From assembly GCA_044356555.1 (NCBI GenBank), contig JBIKWB010000017.1, positions 53,153 to 117,152 of the forward strand: a stretch of 64,000 nt of DNA, in the 5' to 3' direction. Positions 1-7,923 of this stretch are shown piece after piece. The stretch is from Tous-C4FEB sp044356555. GTDB taxonomy: Bacteria > Verrucomicrobiota > Verrucomicrobiia > Opitutales > Opitutaceae. The translations under genes and the position numbers were made by a program. Positions within the stretch are counted from its first letter, which is position 1. The number at the start of each line of letters is the position of its first letter. A model generated the notes under the pieces. The model did no database searches. It was not told where the DNA came from and worked only from the letters and a program-made list of their open reading frames with translations.

Positions 1-2
1 GC

Positions 3-551
3 GGCGTATTCGACTTGATCGTCCAGCGGCTGATCGAGGTGTGGTCGAACATTCCGTTTCTCTACATGGTGATCATCATTTTCTCGGTGATTCCCTCCAC
101 GCTGAGCATTCCGGCGCGGGTGGCGATTTTACTCGTGGTGATGGTGCTCTTCTCGTGGACCTCGATGACTTATTATATGCGGACGGCGACGTATCGCGAA
201 AAGGCCCGGGACTACACCTCGGCTGCGATCGTGATCGGGGCGGGCACGGGCCGGATCATCTTCAACCACATTTTGCCGAACACGATTTCCACGGTCGTAA
301 CGTTTATGCCCTTTACGATCGTTTCGGCGATCACGGCGGTCACGGCGCTTGATTTCCTCGGCTTCGGCCTGCCGGCACCGACGCCGAGTATGGGCGAATT
401 GCTCAAGCAGGGCACGCAGACCCTGACCACCGCGCCCTGGATTGTGTCGTCGGCCTTCGCGGCCCTCGTTTTTATCCTCACGCTCGTGACGTTCATCGGC
501 GAGGCGGTGCGCGAGGCCTTTGATCCGAAAAAATTCACCACTTACGAATAA
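3..551 (+). CDS. Peptide ABC transporter permease, C-terminal part (YejE/DppC-like)
   Basis: Inner-membrane permease subunit of a peptide importer; the gene begins before the window, so only the last 182 codons are seen. Several hydrophobic membrane segments surround the cytoplasmic EAA-type loop (residues around DYTSAAIVIGAGTGRIIFNH) that docks onto the ATPase subunits in this family. The C-terminus ends EAFDPKKFTTYE, typical of the YejE/DppC/OppC branch. The solute-binding protein starts 7 bases after the stop and two ATPase genes follow, so this is the start of a visible importer operon. A second permease (YejB/DppB type) is expected just upstream, outside the window. Confidence 0.9.
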   Translation, partial: GVFDLIVQRLIEVWSNIPFLYMVIIIFSVIPSTLSIPARVAILLVVMVLFSWTSMTYYMRTATYREKARDYTSAAIVIGAGTGRIIFNHILPNTISTVVTFMPFTIVSAITAVTALDFLGFGLPAPTPSMGELLKQGTQTLTTAPWIVSSAFAALVFILTLVTFIGEAVREAFDPKKFTTYE

Positions 552-558
552 TAATCCC

Positions 559-2547
559 ATGCACCAAGTTCTCTCTTCTCTTCGTTTGTCCGGCCGTTGG
601 CTGCTGGCGCTGGCCGGCGTGTTTTTCCTCGTGGGTTGCGGCAAGAAAAAGGAAGCCGTCGCCGAGCGCGACAACACCGCCGAGGTAAAGGCCTACTACG
701 CGGCCAATCCTGATTTTTTCCGCTTCGCGACCCCGGCCGATTTGCCCAAGGACCTTGAGTGGGAGAACGGCGCCGACCTGCCGGAGATCGGCTCCCCGGC
801 GGCGAAAAAGGGCGGGACGTTTCACACGTTTATCCAGGACTACCCTCGCACGCTGCGCCATGTCGGCCCCGACGCGAACGGCTCCTTTCGCCCGTGGCTG
901 CTCGATGATGTAGTCGTGCAATGGGCGTGGCGCCATCCGACCAAAACCGACGTGGGGCCGAAGGGATTTCACTTTTTCAGCGGGTTGGCCTCGGAGTGGG
1001 CGATCGACAAGGCGCGCAAGACCGTCTGGGTGCGGATCGAACGCAACGCCCGTTGGAGCGACGGCGTGCCGATCACTTCGGACGACATGTTGTTCGCGTT
1101 TTATTTCTGGCGTTCGAAATACATCCAAGACCCGTGGTATAACAATTTCTACACGACCAATTTTGCCGGGATCACACGCTACGACAGCCACACCTTCTCG
1201 ATCACACTGCCCGAAGACCGGCCCGATATGTCGGAGCGCGTGCTCAAACTTTATCCGCAACCCGCCCACTTTTTTAAGGAACTCGGCGACGATTTCCTGG
1301 AGCGCTACCAATGGCGCGCGGTGCCCACGCCGGGTGCCTACACGATCTTGCCGGAGGACATCGACAAGGGCCGCTCGATCACGCTCACGCGCGTCAAAGA
1401 CTGGTGGGCGAAGGATAAGAAAAATTGGCGCTACCGGTTTAACCCCGACAAAATACGTTTCTCGGTCATCCGCGACACGCCGAAGAGCTTTGAGGCTTTT
1501 AAGAAAGGAGAGATCGATTTCTTCAACCTCTCCCTCGCCGAGTATTGGTATGACAAGTTGCCGGATTCCGACCCGCTGGTGCAGTCCGGCCTCGTGCAAA
1601 AGAATAAGTTTTATCAAGATTTCCCCCGGCCGACGTTCGGCCTGTGGATGAACACCAACCGGCCGTTGCTCGACAACCGCGAGGTGCGCGTAGGCATCCA
1701 ATACGCGACGAACTGGCAGCTCGTGATCGACAAGTTTGCCCGCGGAGACTGGCAACGCATGCAGACCGGTTCGGATGGTTACGGCGAATTCACCCACCCG
1801 ACGCTTCGCTCCCGGCCGTTTTCGATCGAGCAGGCGTTGGAGAGTTTCGCGAAAGCGGGCTTCACAACGCGCGGACCCGACGGCGTGCTCGTCAATGCCA
1901 AGGGCGAGAGGCTTTCGTTCCAGCTCACCACCGGTTATGAAGCGCTGAAGGATGTGCTGACGATTTTGAGAGAAGAGGCCCTGAAAGCCGGTGTGGAGTT
2001 CCGCATCGAGGTGCTCGACGGGACCACGGCGTTTAAGAAGCTGCGAGAAAAGCAGCACGACATATCCTACACGGCCTTCAGCGTTTCCCCGGAAATGTAT
2101 CCGCGCTATTGGGAGGACTCCCACTCGGTCAACGCCTATGACAATGCGTTCCTGCCCGATGGAACGGTGAATCCCGAGCGGAAACTGAAGACCCAGACCA
2201 ACAATGTTACGTCCACCGCACTTCACGCCCTCGATCAAAAGATCGTCGCCTACGACCGATCAAGCGGCGCCGAGGAGATGAAGAAACTCTCATTCGAAAT
2301 GGAAGAAATGCTTTACGAGCACGCGGCGTTTTCGCCGGGTCAGGTGGTTCCGTTTATGCGGACCGGGAGTTGGCGCTGGATCGGTTACCCTGAAGATTTC
2401 CACGTCAAGCTCGGCAAGAATTTTACCGAGTGGATGCTTTTCTGGGTCGATGAGGAAAAGAAAAAGGAGACGCTCGATGCACGTCGCACCGGGGCGACTT
2501 TCCCGCCGGTGATCCGCACCTACGATCAATACAAGACGAAGGATTGA
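559..2547 (+). CDS. Peptide-binding lipoprotein of ABC importer (SBP family 5, YejA-like)
   Basis: Extracytoplasmic solute-binding protein of 662 residues. The ATG at 559 is chosen because it gives a lipoprotein signal peptide with a lipobox (LVGC) near residues 28-31. An in-frame start at 520 would only add residues inside the previous gene. The body has the family-5 pattern: a strand opening with KGGTFHTF, the NARWSDGVPITSDDMLFAFYF region, and a long C-terminal lobe. Its length (over 600 residues) matches YejA-type proteins better than classical DppA. It sits between permease and ATPase genes, an order that implies one transcript. Likely ligand is an oligopeptide; the exact substrate cannot be read from sequence. 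Confidence 0.9.
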   Translation: MHQVLSSLRLSGRWLLALAGVFFLVGCGKKKEAVAERDNTAEVKAYYAANPDFFRFATPADLPKDLEWENGADLPEIGSPAAKKGGTFHTFIQDYPRTLRHVGPDANGSFRPWLLDDVVVQWAWRHPTKTDVGPKGFHFFSGLASEWAIDKARKTVWVRIERNARWSDGVPITSDDMLFAFYFWRSKYIQDPWYNNFYTTNFAGITRYDSHTFSITLPEDRPDMSERVLKLYPQPAHFFKELGDDFLERYQWRAVPTPGAYTILPEDIDKGRSITLTRVKDWWAKDKKNWRYRFNPDKIRFSVIRDTPKSFEAFKKGEIDFFNLSLAEYWYDKLPDSDPLVQSGLVQKNKFYQDFPRPTFGLWMNTNRPLLDNREVRVGIQYATNWQLVIDKFARGDWQRMQTGSDGYGEFTHPTLRSRPFSIEQALESFAKAGFTTRGPDGVLVNAKGERLSFQLTTGYEALKDVLTILREEALKAGVEFRIEVLDGTTAFKKLREKQHDISYTAFSVSPEMYPRYWEDSHSVNAYDNAFLPDGTVNPERKLKTQTNNVTSTALHALDQKIVAYDRSSGAEEMKKLSFEMEEMLYEHAAFSPGQVVPFMRTGSWRWIGYPEDFHVKLGKNFTEWMLFWVDEEKKKETLDARRTGATFPPVIRTYDQYKTKD

Positions 2548-2567
2548 GCTCCTGAACCGCCCCGCCC

Positions 2568-3575
2568 GTGTCCGATCCTACCACGCCTCTGCTCGAAGTC
2601 CGGGACCTCGTCACCGCGTTTGACACCGATGCCGGCCAAGTCCGCGCCGTCGATGGCGTGAGCTTCGTCGTGCCGAAGGGAAAGACGCTGGGCATCGTCG
2701 GCGAGTCCGGCTGCGGGAAAAGCGTGACGGCGCTTTCGATCAACCGGCTGTTGCCGAAACCGATGGGAAAAATTCTCGCCGGACAAGTGATGTTCGAGGG
2801 GCAGGACCTGACGAAACTTTCGCCCGAGCACATGCTCAAGATCAGGGGCGCCCGGATCGGCATGATCTTCCAGGAGCCGATGACCGCGCTCAATCCGCTC
2901 CACCGCATCGGCCGGCAGCTCTCCGAGATTTTCCTGCTGCACAAAACCAAAGACCCGCGGGAGGCGCTTGCGATGAGCGTCGAAATGCTCCGGTTGGTCG
3001 GCATCCCGTCGCCGGAGATCCGGGTATCGGAGTATCCGCACCAACTCTCCGGTGGGATGCGCCAACGCGTGGTCATCGCGATCGCGCTGGCCTGCAAGCC
3101 GGCGCTGGTCATCGCCGACGAGCCGACGACCGCCCTCGATGTCACGATTCAGGCGCAGATCTTGGACCTCATGAAGAATCTCCAGCGCGAGATGGGCATG
3201 TCGATTGTCCTCATCACGCACGATCTCGGAGTGATCGCCGAGGTATGTGACGAAGTCGTCGTGATGTATGCGGGCCGCATTGCGGAGCGCGGCCCCGTGC
3301 TCGAAATTTTTGAGAATCCGAAGCACCCCTACACGCGCGGTTTGTTGCAATCGATTCCGCGCCTCGACAGTCCGCGGAAGGTAAAGTTGAACACGATCGA
3401 AGGCATGGTGCCGGGTCTGCTCGATTTGCCCACGGGGTGCCGGTTTCAGAATCGCTGCCCGCACAAGATCGCGCGCTGTGCTGAGGTCCAACCGCCCGTC
3501 GAAAGCGTGGGTGAGCACCATGACGTGGCGTGCCATCGCTGGCGGGAATTGCCGCCGTTGGAGGTCCGTTCATGA
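2568..3575 (+). CDS. Peptide ABC transporter ATP-binding protein (DppD/OppD-like)
   Basis: First ATPase subunit of the peptide importer, 335 residues. Walker A (GESGCGKS), the Q-loop (FQEPMTALNP), the signature LSGGMRQR and Walker B (ALVIADEPTTALD) are all present, followed by the H-loop (LITHDLG). The C-terminal extension has the cysteines RFQNRCPHKIARC found in oligopeptide/dipeptide ATPases, which often coordinate an iron-sulphur cluster. Translation starts at a GTG 20 bases after the binding-protein stop; no in-frame ATG precedes the conserved N-terminus. The stop overlaps the next gene by four bases (ATGA). Confidence 0.93.
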   Translation: MSDPTTPLLEVRDLVTAFDTDAGQVRAVDGVSFVVPKGKTLGIVGESGCGKSVTALSINRLLPKPMGKILAGQVMFEGQDLTKLSPEHMLKIRGARIGMIFQEPMTALNPLHRIGRQLSEIFLLHKTKDPREALAMSVEMLRLVGIPSPEIRVSEYPHQLSGGMRQRVVIAIALACKPALVIADEPTTALDVTIQAQILDLMKNLQREMGMSIVLITHDLGVIAEVCDEVVVMYAGRIAERGPVLEIFENPKHPYTRGLLQSIPRLDSPRKVKLNTIEGMVPGLLDLPTGCRFQNRCPHKIARCAEVQPPVESVGEHHDVACHRWRELPPLEVRS

Positions 3576-4576
3576 GCGAAAAGTCCGCCGATCAACCGGG
3601 TCTGCCGTTGCTGGAGATTCGGAATCTCAAGATGTATTTCCCGGTCAAGGGCGGGGTTTTCATGACCGCCAAAGCGCAGTGCAAGGCGGTTGACGGGGTG
3701 TCGCTCGTGATTCGGGCCGGCGAGACCCTCGGCCTCGTCGGTGAGTCGGGGTGCGGCAAGTCCACGCTGGGGAAATGCATCGTGCGCCTCAACCAGCCGA
3801 CCTCGGGCGAGATTCTTTTCGACGGTGCGGATCTCGCCAAGCTGAGCCGCTCCGAGATGAAACCGCACCGGCGAAACATTCAGATGATCTTCCAGGATCC
3901 GGCGGATTCGCTCAATTCGCGGCATACGGTGGGAAATATTTTGGAGGAACCGTTTATCGTCCACGGCATCGGCAACGAGGCGGAACGTCGCGCGCGCGTG
4001 GGTGAATTGCTGCGCACGGTGGGGCTGCCGGCGGGCGCGGCCGAGCGGTTTCCATTTGAATTCTCCGGCGGTCAACGCCAGCGCATCGGCATCGCGCGGG
4101 CGATCGCGCTGAACCCGCGGCTGGTCGTGTGCGACGAGCCGGTCTCGGCCCTCGACGTGTCGATCCAGAGCCAGGTGTTGAACCTGATGCTCGACCTACA
4201 GCGTGAGCTGAAGCTCTCCTATCTCTTCATCGCGCACGATCTCGCCGTGGTGAAACACATCTCCGATCGCATCGTCGTGATGTATCTTGGGCACGTGGTC
4301 GAAACCGCCTCGGCGGAGGAGATTTATCGGAGCCCGCGCCATCCTTACACGCGGGCGCTGATTTCGGCGATTCCGGTGCCAAATCCCCGAAAGCATCGGG
4401 ATCGAATCATTCTGCAAGGGGATGTGCCGTCGCCGATCAATCCGCCCTCGGGTTGCCCGTTTCATACCCGATGTCCTCACGTGCAGGAACGTTGCCGGGT
4501 GGAGAAACCCGCGCTGAGAACGGTGGCCACGGCGGCGGGGATCGAGCAGCAGGTGGCGTGTCATTTTGATCTGTGA
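3572..4576 (+). CDS. Peptide ABC transporter ATP-binding protein (DppF/OppF-like)
   Basis: Second ATPase subunit, 334 residues. The ATG at 3572 overlaps the preceding stop (ATGA), indicating translational coupling. Walker A GESGCGKSTLGK, Q-loop MIFQDPADSLNSRHTV, signature FSGGQRQRIGIARAIAL and Walker B RLVVCDEPVSALDVSIQ are clear, as is the OppF C-terminal domain with FHTRCPH and a later Cys. It pairs with the OppD-like subunit to energise the YejE-type permease. The gene closes the operon; tRNA-Ile follows after about 100 bases. Confidence 0.93.
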   Translation: MSEKSADQPGLPLLEIRNLKMYFPVKGGVFMTAKAQCKAVDGVSLVIRAGETLGLVGESGCGKSTLGKCIVRLNQPTSGEILFDGADLAKLSRSEMKPHRRNIQMIFQDPADSLNSRHTVGNILEEPFIVHGIGNEAERRARVGELLRTVGLPAGAAERFPFEFSGGQRQRIGIARAIALNPRLVVCDEPVSALDVSIQSQVLNLMLDLQRELKLSYLFIAHDLAVVKHISDRIVVMYLGHVVETASAEEIYRSPRHPYTRALISAIPVPNPRKHRDRIILQGDVPSPINPPSGCPFHTRCPHVQERCRVEKPALRTVATAAGIEQQVACHFDL

Positions 4577-4676
4577 GCGGCGGATGCCGGGCTGGCCGCG
4601 CGTTTCCGGGGTCCTGCGACCTGAGCGCTTGCGTGCGGGCGAACGATGTCCTCTCTTGGCGATGTTCTTTTTAGCG

Positions 4677-4978
4677 GGGCCTATAGCTCAATGGTTAGAG
4701 CAGAGGACTTAATTATCGGGTCGGCGGCGGGGAAACCTGCCGTTAGTCAGGTGTAAATTCGGTGAACGGCCTGCTCGCTTCGGCGGGCGACCCAACGCCG
4801 AGCCAAGCCCGCGCCTCACGGCGCGGTAAGGTGTAGAGACCATAATCACCCACCTTCGCCCTCAAGGCATGGTGAAGGCATGGTCCAGACTACGAATCCC
4901 GCGATGGCGGGAGCGGCGAAAGCCGAAGTGGTAAGCATAATCCTTTGGTTCAGGGTTCGAATCCCTGTGGGCCCACCA
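4677..4978 (+). tRNA. trnI(cau): tRNA-Ile(CAU), interrupted by a group I intron
   Basis: The 5' exon is 4677-4709 and the 3' exon 4936-4978; joined they give a 76-nt cloverleaf with encoded CCA. Acceptor GGGCCTA pairs with TGGGCCC, discriminator is A, and the T arm is CAGGG-TTCGAAT-CCCTG. The joined anticodon arm is GAGGA-CTCATAA-TCCTT, giving anticodon CAT. The D-arm and anticodon context resemble the minor tRNA-Ile2 that TilS lysidinylates to read AUA; E. coli ileX has the same GACTCATAATC core. An initiator tRNA is unlikely because the acceptor starts with a paired G1-C72. The intron lies exactly between U33 and C34, so the whole anticodon is in the 3' exon. Confidence 0.9.
4710..4935 (+). 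ncRNA. Group I self-splicing intron (IC3-like, Azoarcus type) in tRNA-Ile
   Basis: A 226-nt intron with no homing-endonuclease gene. P1 pairs exon 4706-4709 (GACU) with 4719-4722 (GGUC), leaving the required U-G wobble at the 5' splice site. P10 can form between 4712-4716 (AUUAU) and 3' exon 4937-4941 (AUAAU). P2 is 4726-4741 with a GAAA loop; P5a is 4773-4788 with a UUCG loop; P6a is 4809-4826. P7 is 4838-4842 (GACCA) with 4881-4885 (UGGUC). P8 is 4854-4860 with 4871-4877. P9 hairpins are at 4898-4911 and 4914-4925 (GAAA). The last base, 4935, is the omega-G. As I recall the Azoarcus tRNA-Ile ribozyme, P7 there is GACUA/UAGUC, so this is a compensatory change. AACGCCGAGCCAAGC and the GGTGTAGAGAC core are shared with it. 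Confidence 0.92.
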
Positions 4979-5075
4979 TTTTCTCAAGCGGGACGGCGCG
5001 GCCCGGGCGCCCCTCCTGTGTTCCAAAGGAACGCGTGGCGCCCCTGCGCAGCTTTTGATTCACCCGCAGCTCTTC

Positions 5076-5636
5076 ATGAACGTAGTTCTTCCGCAGATTT
5101 TCATTTCACCCGGCCATAATTTTTTCGGCCGACCGCGCGCGCCCGCCGGCGAACATCCGACGCGAGAGGTGTCGACGGTCATCTGCCGCGCGGGTTGGGG
5201 CATCGAAGGGGATCGGTTTTACGGGTATCGTCCCGGCTACAAAGGACAGGTCACGTTTTTCGCCGCGGACGTGTTTGAAGCGCTGAAGGCGGAGTTTCGA
5301 TTGCCGGGGATTTCGGCCGGAGTTTTGCGTCGGAATGTGCTGATCGGCGGGGCGGATCTGACGGCGCTGATCGGGAAAAATTTTTCGATCGGCGGCGTGG
5401 GGTTTGAAGGCACGGGCGAGGCGCGGCCCTGCCACTGGATGAATCACGCGGTAGCGCCGGGTGCCGAAGACTGGCTCAAAGGCCGGGGTGGCCTCCGCGC
5501 GCGGGTCCTCAGCGATGGGGAGCTGCAGATCGGTGCGGCGGAATTGCTATTTTTGGACAAAAGCCCTCAGCCAATCGGCGCCGCCGGCGTCATCGGTAAA
5601 TGCGCCGTCGAGCTGCGCCTCGAAAGCGGCGTCTAG
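5076..5636 (+). CDS. MOSC domain protein
   Basis: A 186-residue single-domain MOSC (molybdenum cofactor sulfurase C-terminal) protein. Family marks are ISPGHNFFG near the N-terminus, GIEGDRFYGY, the GVLRRNVLIGG loop and ARPCHWM carrying the conserved cysteine. MOSC proteins are thought to bind Moco or transfer sulphur; the specific reaction here is unknown. Start is the ATG at 5076; an upstream TTG at 5055 adds only seven residues. The last 90 bases overlap the end of the convergent CCA-adding enzyme gene, and the residues encoded there lie beyond the core MOSC fold. Confidence 0.8.
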   Translation: MNVVLPQIFISPGHNFFGRPRAPAGEHPTREVSTVICRAGWGIEGDRFYGYRPGYKGQVTFFAADVFEALKAEFRLPGISAGVLRRNVLIGGADLTALIGKNFSIGGVGFEGTGEARPCHWMNHAVAPGAEDWLKGRGGLRARVLSDGELQIGAAELLFLDKSPQPIGAAGVIGKCAVELRLESGV

Positions 5637-6944
5637 GATACGTTTGAATTCGGGCCCGGGCGAGTGCCCGAGCGCGACCAAATGCCGGCCCAGCACCAGC
5701 GGCTGCGGTGCGACCCGGGCGAGAGCGAGACCGCGAGCCTGCGCGGCGAGGGCTTCGATGCGCGCGTCGGTTTCCGGCGACCAGAGAGGTGGCCGGCCGG
5801 CGTTGTCGGCGCGCATGACGGCGCATAGATCGTCGATCGTTGCGGGTTGTAGCCTGCCGGCCAACCGGCGCACGGCCGAGTCGGAGAGCTTGGGGTTCTG
5901 CCGATCGTGAACGTGGTGATTTACCACCAAAGCCCGCACCGGTGGCGTGAAACGGATCGGGGCACCGATACGTTGGAGAAAACTCTCCGCGACCGGTCCT
6001 CCGGCAGCGGCGTGACCGGGACTGAGCCAGCGCATCACGCCGTTTTTTTCGGCGCGCGCGGTGGTCGCGGGTTTGCCGAAATCGTGAGCGAGCACCGCCA
6101 GCATCAGCACCGGATTATTGGCGGACGCCGGCCAGTCGGGGAGGCAAACGAGCCCGTCCAGACACCGTTGGGTGTGCGTGAGCACATCGCCTTCCGGGTG
6201 CCATTCCGGCTCTTGCAGCGTGCCGCGCAGGGCGGCGATTTCCGGGAAATGGGCGAGCCAGCCGGTCTGTTCTAGCACCTCAAGTCCGCGTGAGGGGCGA
6301 ACGGATCGGGTGGCCCACTTTTCCCATTCACCCCAAACCCGTTCGACGGGCAGCTCGGCAAACGAGGGGGCAATTGACCGGGCAAGCGCCGCCGTTTCGG
6401 GGGCCAGATCAAAATCAAATCGCGCGGCAAACTGGAACGCCCGCAAGACGCGCAACGGGTCTTCGGCGAAGGCGGCGCTGGTGTGGCGGAGAATTCGCGC
6501 CCGCAAATCGGCGGTGCCTTGGTGCGGATCGATCACGACCCCGGTGAACGGATCGTAGGCGATCGCGTTGATGGTAAAATCGCGGCGGGCGGCGGACTCG
6601 GCGTCGGTGAGCGAAGGATCGGGCTCGACCGCGAAGCCGCGGTGACCCCGCCCGGTTTTCGATTCGCGGCGCGGAAGACTGAAATCGTAGTCGGCACCGG
6701 TGGCGTGACCACGAACCTTGATGACGCCGAAGCTGCGGCCCACGACATCGGTGGCGCCGAAAGGCGCGAGAGCGGTGTGCAACGTTTCGAAGTCTACGCC
6801 GCCGACCTCGACATCGAAATCATGGGGCTCTTTGCCCAGCAGCCAATCCCGCACGCCGCCGCCGACCAGTCGCGGCCGACCGATCCGCCGGGTGGCGTCG
6901 AGCAGAGCGCGAAGTTCGTCGGGGATGAAAAGATCGCCGGTCAT
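5547..6944 (-). CDS. cca: CCA tRNA nucleotidyltransferase / poly(A) polymerase family, with HD domain
   Basis: A 465-residue nucleotidyltransferase that builds or repairs the 3' CCA of tRNAs. The N-terminus has VGGGVRDWLLG (residues 27-37) and catalytic HDFDVEV (D42, D44). These are followed by RRDFTINAIAYDP and the RNA-binding DPLRVLRAFQFAARF helix. A metal-binding HD region follows (LAVLAHDFGKP, then HAAAGGPVAE and VNHH), as in bacterial CCA enzymes with a phosphohydrolase domain. The C-terminal GAFTDDAGGADWL motif shows that the 3' end overlapping the MOSC gene is real. It lies downstream of the DUF423 gene, sharing an ATGA overlap at 6941-6944, so the two are co-transcribed. Confidence 0.9.
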   Translation of the reverse strand: MTGDLFIPDELRALLDATRRIGRPRLVGGGVRDWLLGKEPHDFDVEVGGVDFETLHTALAPFGATDVVGRSFGVIKVRGHATGADYDFSLPRRESKTGRGHRGFAVEPDPSLTDAESAARRDFTINAIAYDPFTGVVIDPHQGTADLRARILRHTSAAFAEDPLRVLRAFQFAARFDFDLAPETAALARSIAPSFAELPVERVWGEWEKWATRSVRPSRGLEVLEQTGWLAHFPEIAALRGTLQEPEWHPEGDVLTHTQRCLDGLVCLPDWPASANNPVLMLAVLAHDFGKPATTARAEKNGVMRWLSPGHAAAGGPVAESFLQRIGAPIRFTPPVRALVVNHHVHDRQNPKLSDSAVRRLAGRLQPATIDDLCAVMRADNAGRPPLWSPETDARIEALAAQARGLALARVAPQPLVLGRHLVALGHSPGPEFKRILDAAFEAQLDGAFTDDAGGADWLRAFVQK

Positions 6945-7345
6945 TTAGACGGAGGAGCCTCCGTTTTGAAACCCGCCGCCACCACGCAGGCCCAGCCGAT
7001 TATAAACGAAAGCCCGCCCAAAGGTGCCGCCGATGCACCCAGCCAACTGGGGGCGGCTTTCAAGGCGAGAAGGTAGAGCGACCCGGAGAACAGGACGATG
7101 CCCAGAATCCACCAGCGGGCCGCCCAGCCCAAGCGCGCGGCGGCGTTGCAGTCGAGGCGGAGCCACGCGGCTGCGGCAAAGATCGCGACCGTGTGAATCA
7201 GATGATACTGCACCGCCGTTTCCCAGCGATCGCGGGTGCCGAGTTCGGTGAGCTGCGCCTGTAAGGCGTGGGCGCCAAATGCGCCCAGGGCGACCCCGGT
7301 GAGACCTAAAATACCGGCGGCCCAAAGCGCATGTGAAGACTTCAT
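6941..7345 (-). CDS. DUF423 small membrane protein (YgdD-like)
   Basis: A 134-residue integral membrane protein with four hydrophobic segments. The N-terminal GLTGVALGAFGAHAL and the following WETAVQYHLIHTVA are the hallmark of the DUF423/YgdD family, whose biochemical role is not established. The ATG at 7345 is preferred over an upstream start ten codons earlier because the family begins close to this hydrophobic helix. Its stop overlaps the start of the CCA-enzyme gene by four bases. It is divergent from the rplM promoter. Confidence 0.85.
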   Translation of the reverse strand: MKSSHALWAAGILGLTGVALGAFGAHALQAQLTELGTRDRWETAVQYHLIHTVAIFAAAAWLRLDCNAAARLGWAARWWILGIVLFSGSLYLLALKAAPSWLGASAAPLGGLSFIIGWACVVAAGFKTEAPPSK

Positions 7346-7443
7346 CGCAGCGAAGTTTGCATAAACGGGCACCAAAACAAGTTTCGGCTTTGCGCGTGGT
7401 CAAAGCCGGTCTCATGGTCCCGCTTTCCAGATGAAATGAGGCA

Positions 7444-7472
7444 TTGACACCGCCTTCCTGAAACCTAGTTAT
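7444..7472 (+). promoter_or_regulatory. Probable sigma-70 promoter of rplM-rpsI
   Basis: A perfect TTGACA lies at 7444-7449, and 16-17 bases later a weak -10 candidate (TAGTTAT, 7466-7472). Transcription would start about 8 bases before the rplM ATG at 7487, leaving almost no leader. Confidence 0.5.
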
Positions 7473-7486
7473 CAACCTCTTTTCCC

Positions 7487-7915
7487 ATGAAAACGTTCCT
7501 CGCCAAGAAGGAGACAGTGCAGCCCAAGTGGCACCTTATCGATGCCGAAGGCGTGCCCCTCGGCCGTCTCGCCGTCAAAGCCGCCAACATCATCCGTGGC
7601 CGCCACAAAGCGTCTTACACTCCCAGCGTCGACAACGGCGATTTCGTAGTCGTGATCAATGCCGAGAAGATCGTGCTCACGGGAAAAAAGGAGTCGCAAA
7701 ACGAGTACATGTTTTTCTCCGGGTTCGTCGGTGGCGAGAGCTACCGCAGCCTCAAGCTCATGCGTGAGCGTCACCCTGAGTTCATCATCGAGCACGCCGT
7801 CAAAGGCATGTTGCCGAAGAACCGGATCGCGGCCAAGATGTTGACCAAGCTCCGCGTGTTCGCTGGGCCGAAACACTCGCACGAGGTTAACAATCCCGCC
7901 AAAATTTCCGTTTGA
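7487..7915 (+). CDS. rplM: 50S ribosomal protein L13
   Basis: A 142-residue large-subunit protein, the normal length for L13. Typical segments are WHLIDAEGVPLGRLAVKAANIIRG near the N-terminus, GDFVVVINAEKIVLTG, and AVKGMLPKNRIAAKMLTKLRVFAGPKH-type sequence toward the C-terminus. The usual partner rpsI follows 8 bases after the stop. No Shine-Dalgarno sequence precedes the ATG; the upstream bases are pyrimidine-rich. Confidence 0.98.
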   Translation: MKTFLAKKETVQPKWHLIDAEGVPLGRLAVKAANIIRGRHKASYTPSVDNGDFVVVINAEKIVLTGKKESQNEYMFFSGFVGGESYRSLKLMRERHPEFIIEHAVKGMLPKNRIAAKMLTKLRVFAGPKHSHEVNNPAKISV

Positions 7916-7923
7916 TTCCGCCC

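Noticed and set aside
4677..4978. Interpretation as an integration (att) site in a tRNA gene
   Set aside because: There is no direct repeat of the tRNA 3' end and no integrase; the insert has a complete ribozyme core instead.
4880..5119. 79-codon open frame over the 3' end of the intron and tRNA
   Set aside because: It crosses the ribozyme core and the tRNA 3' exon, and has no homing-endonuclease motif.
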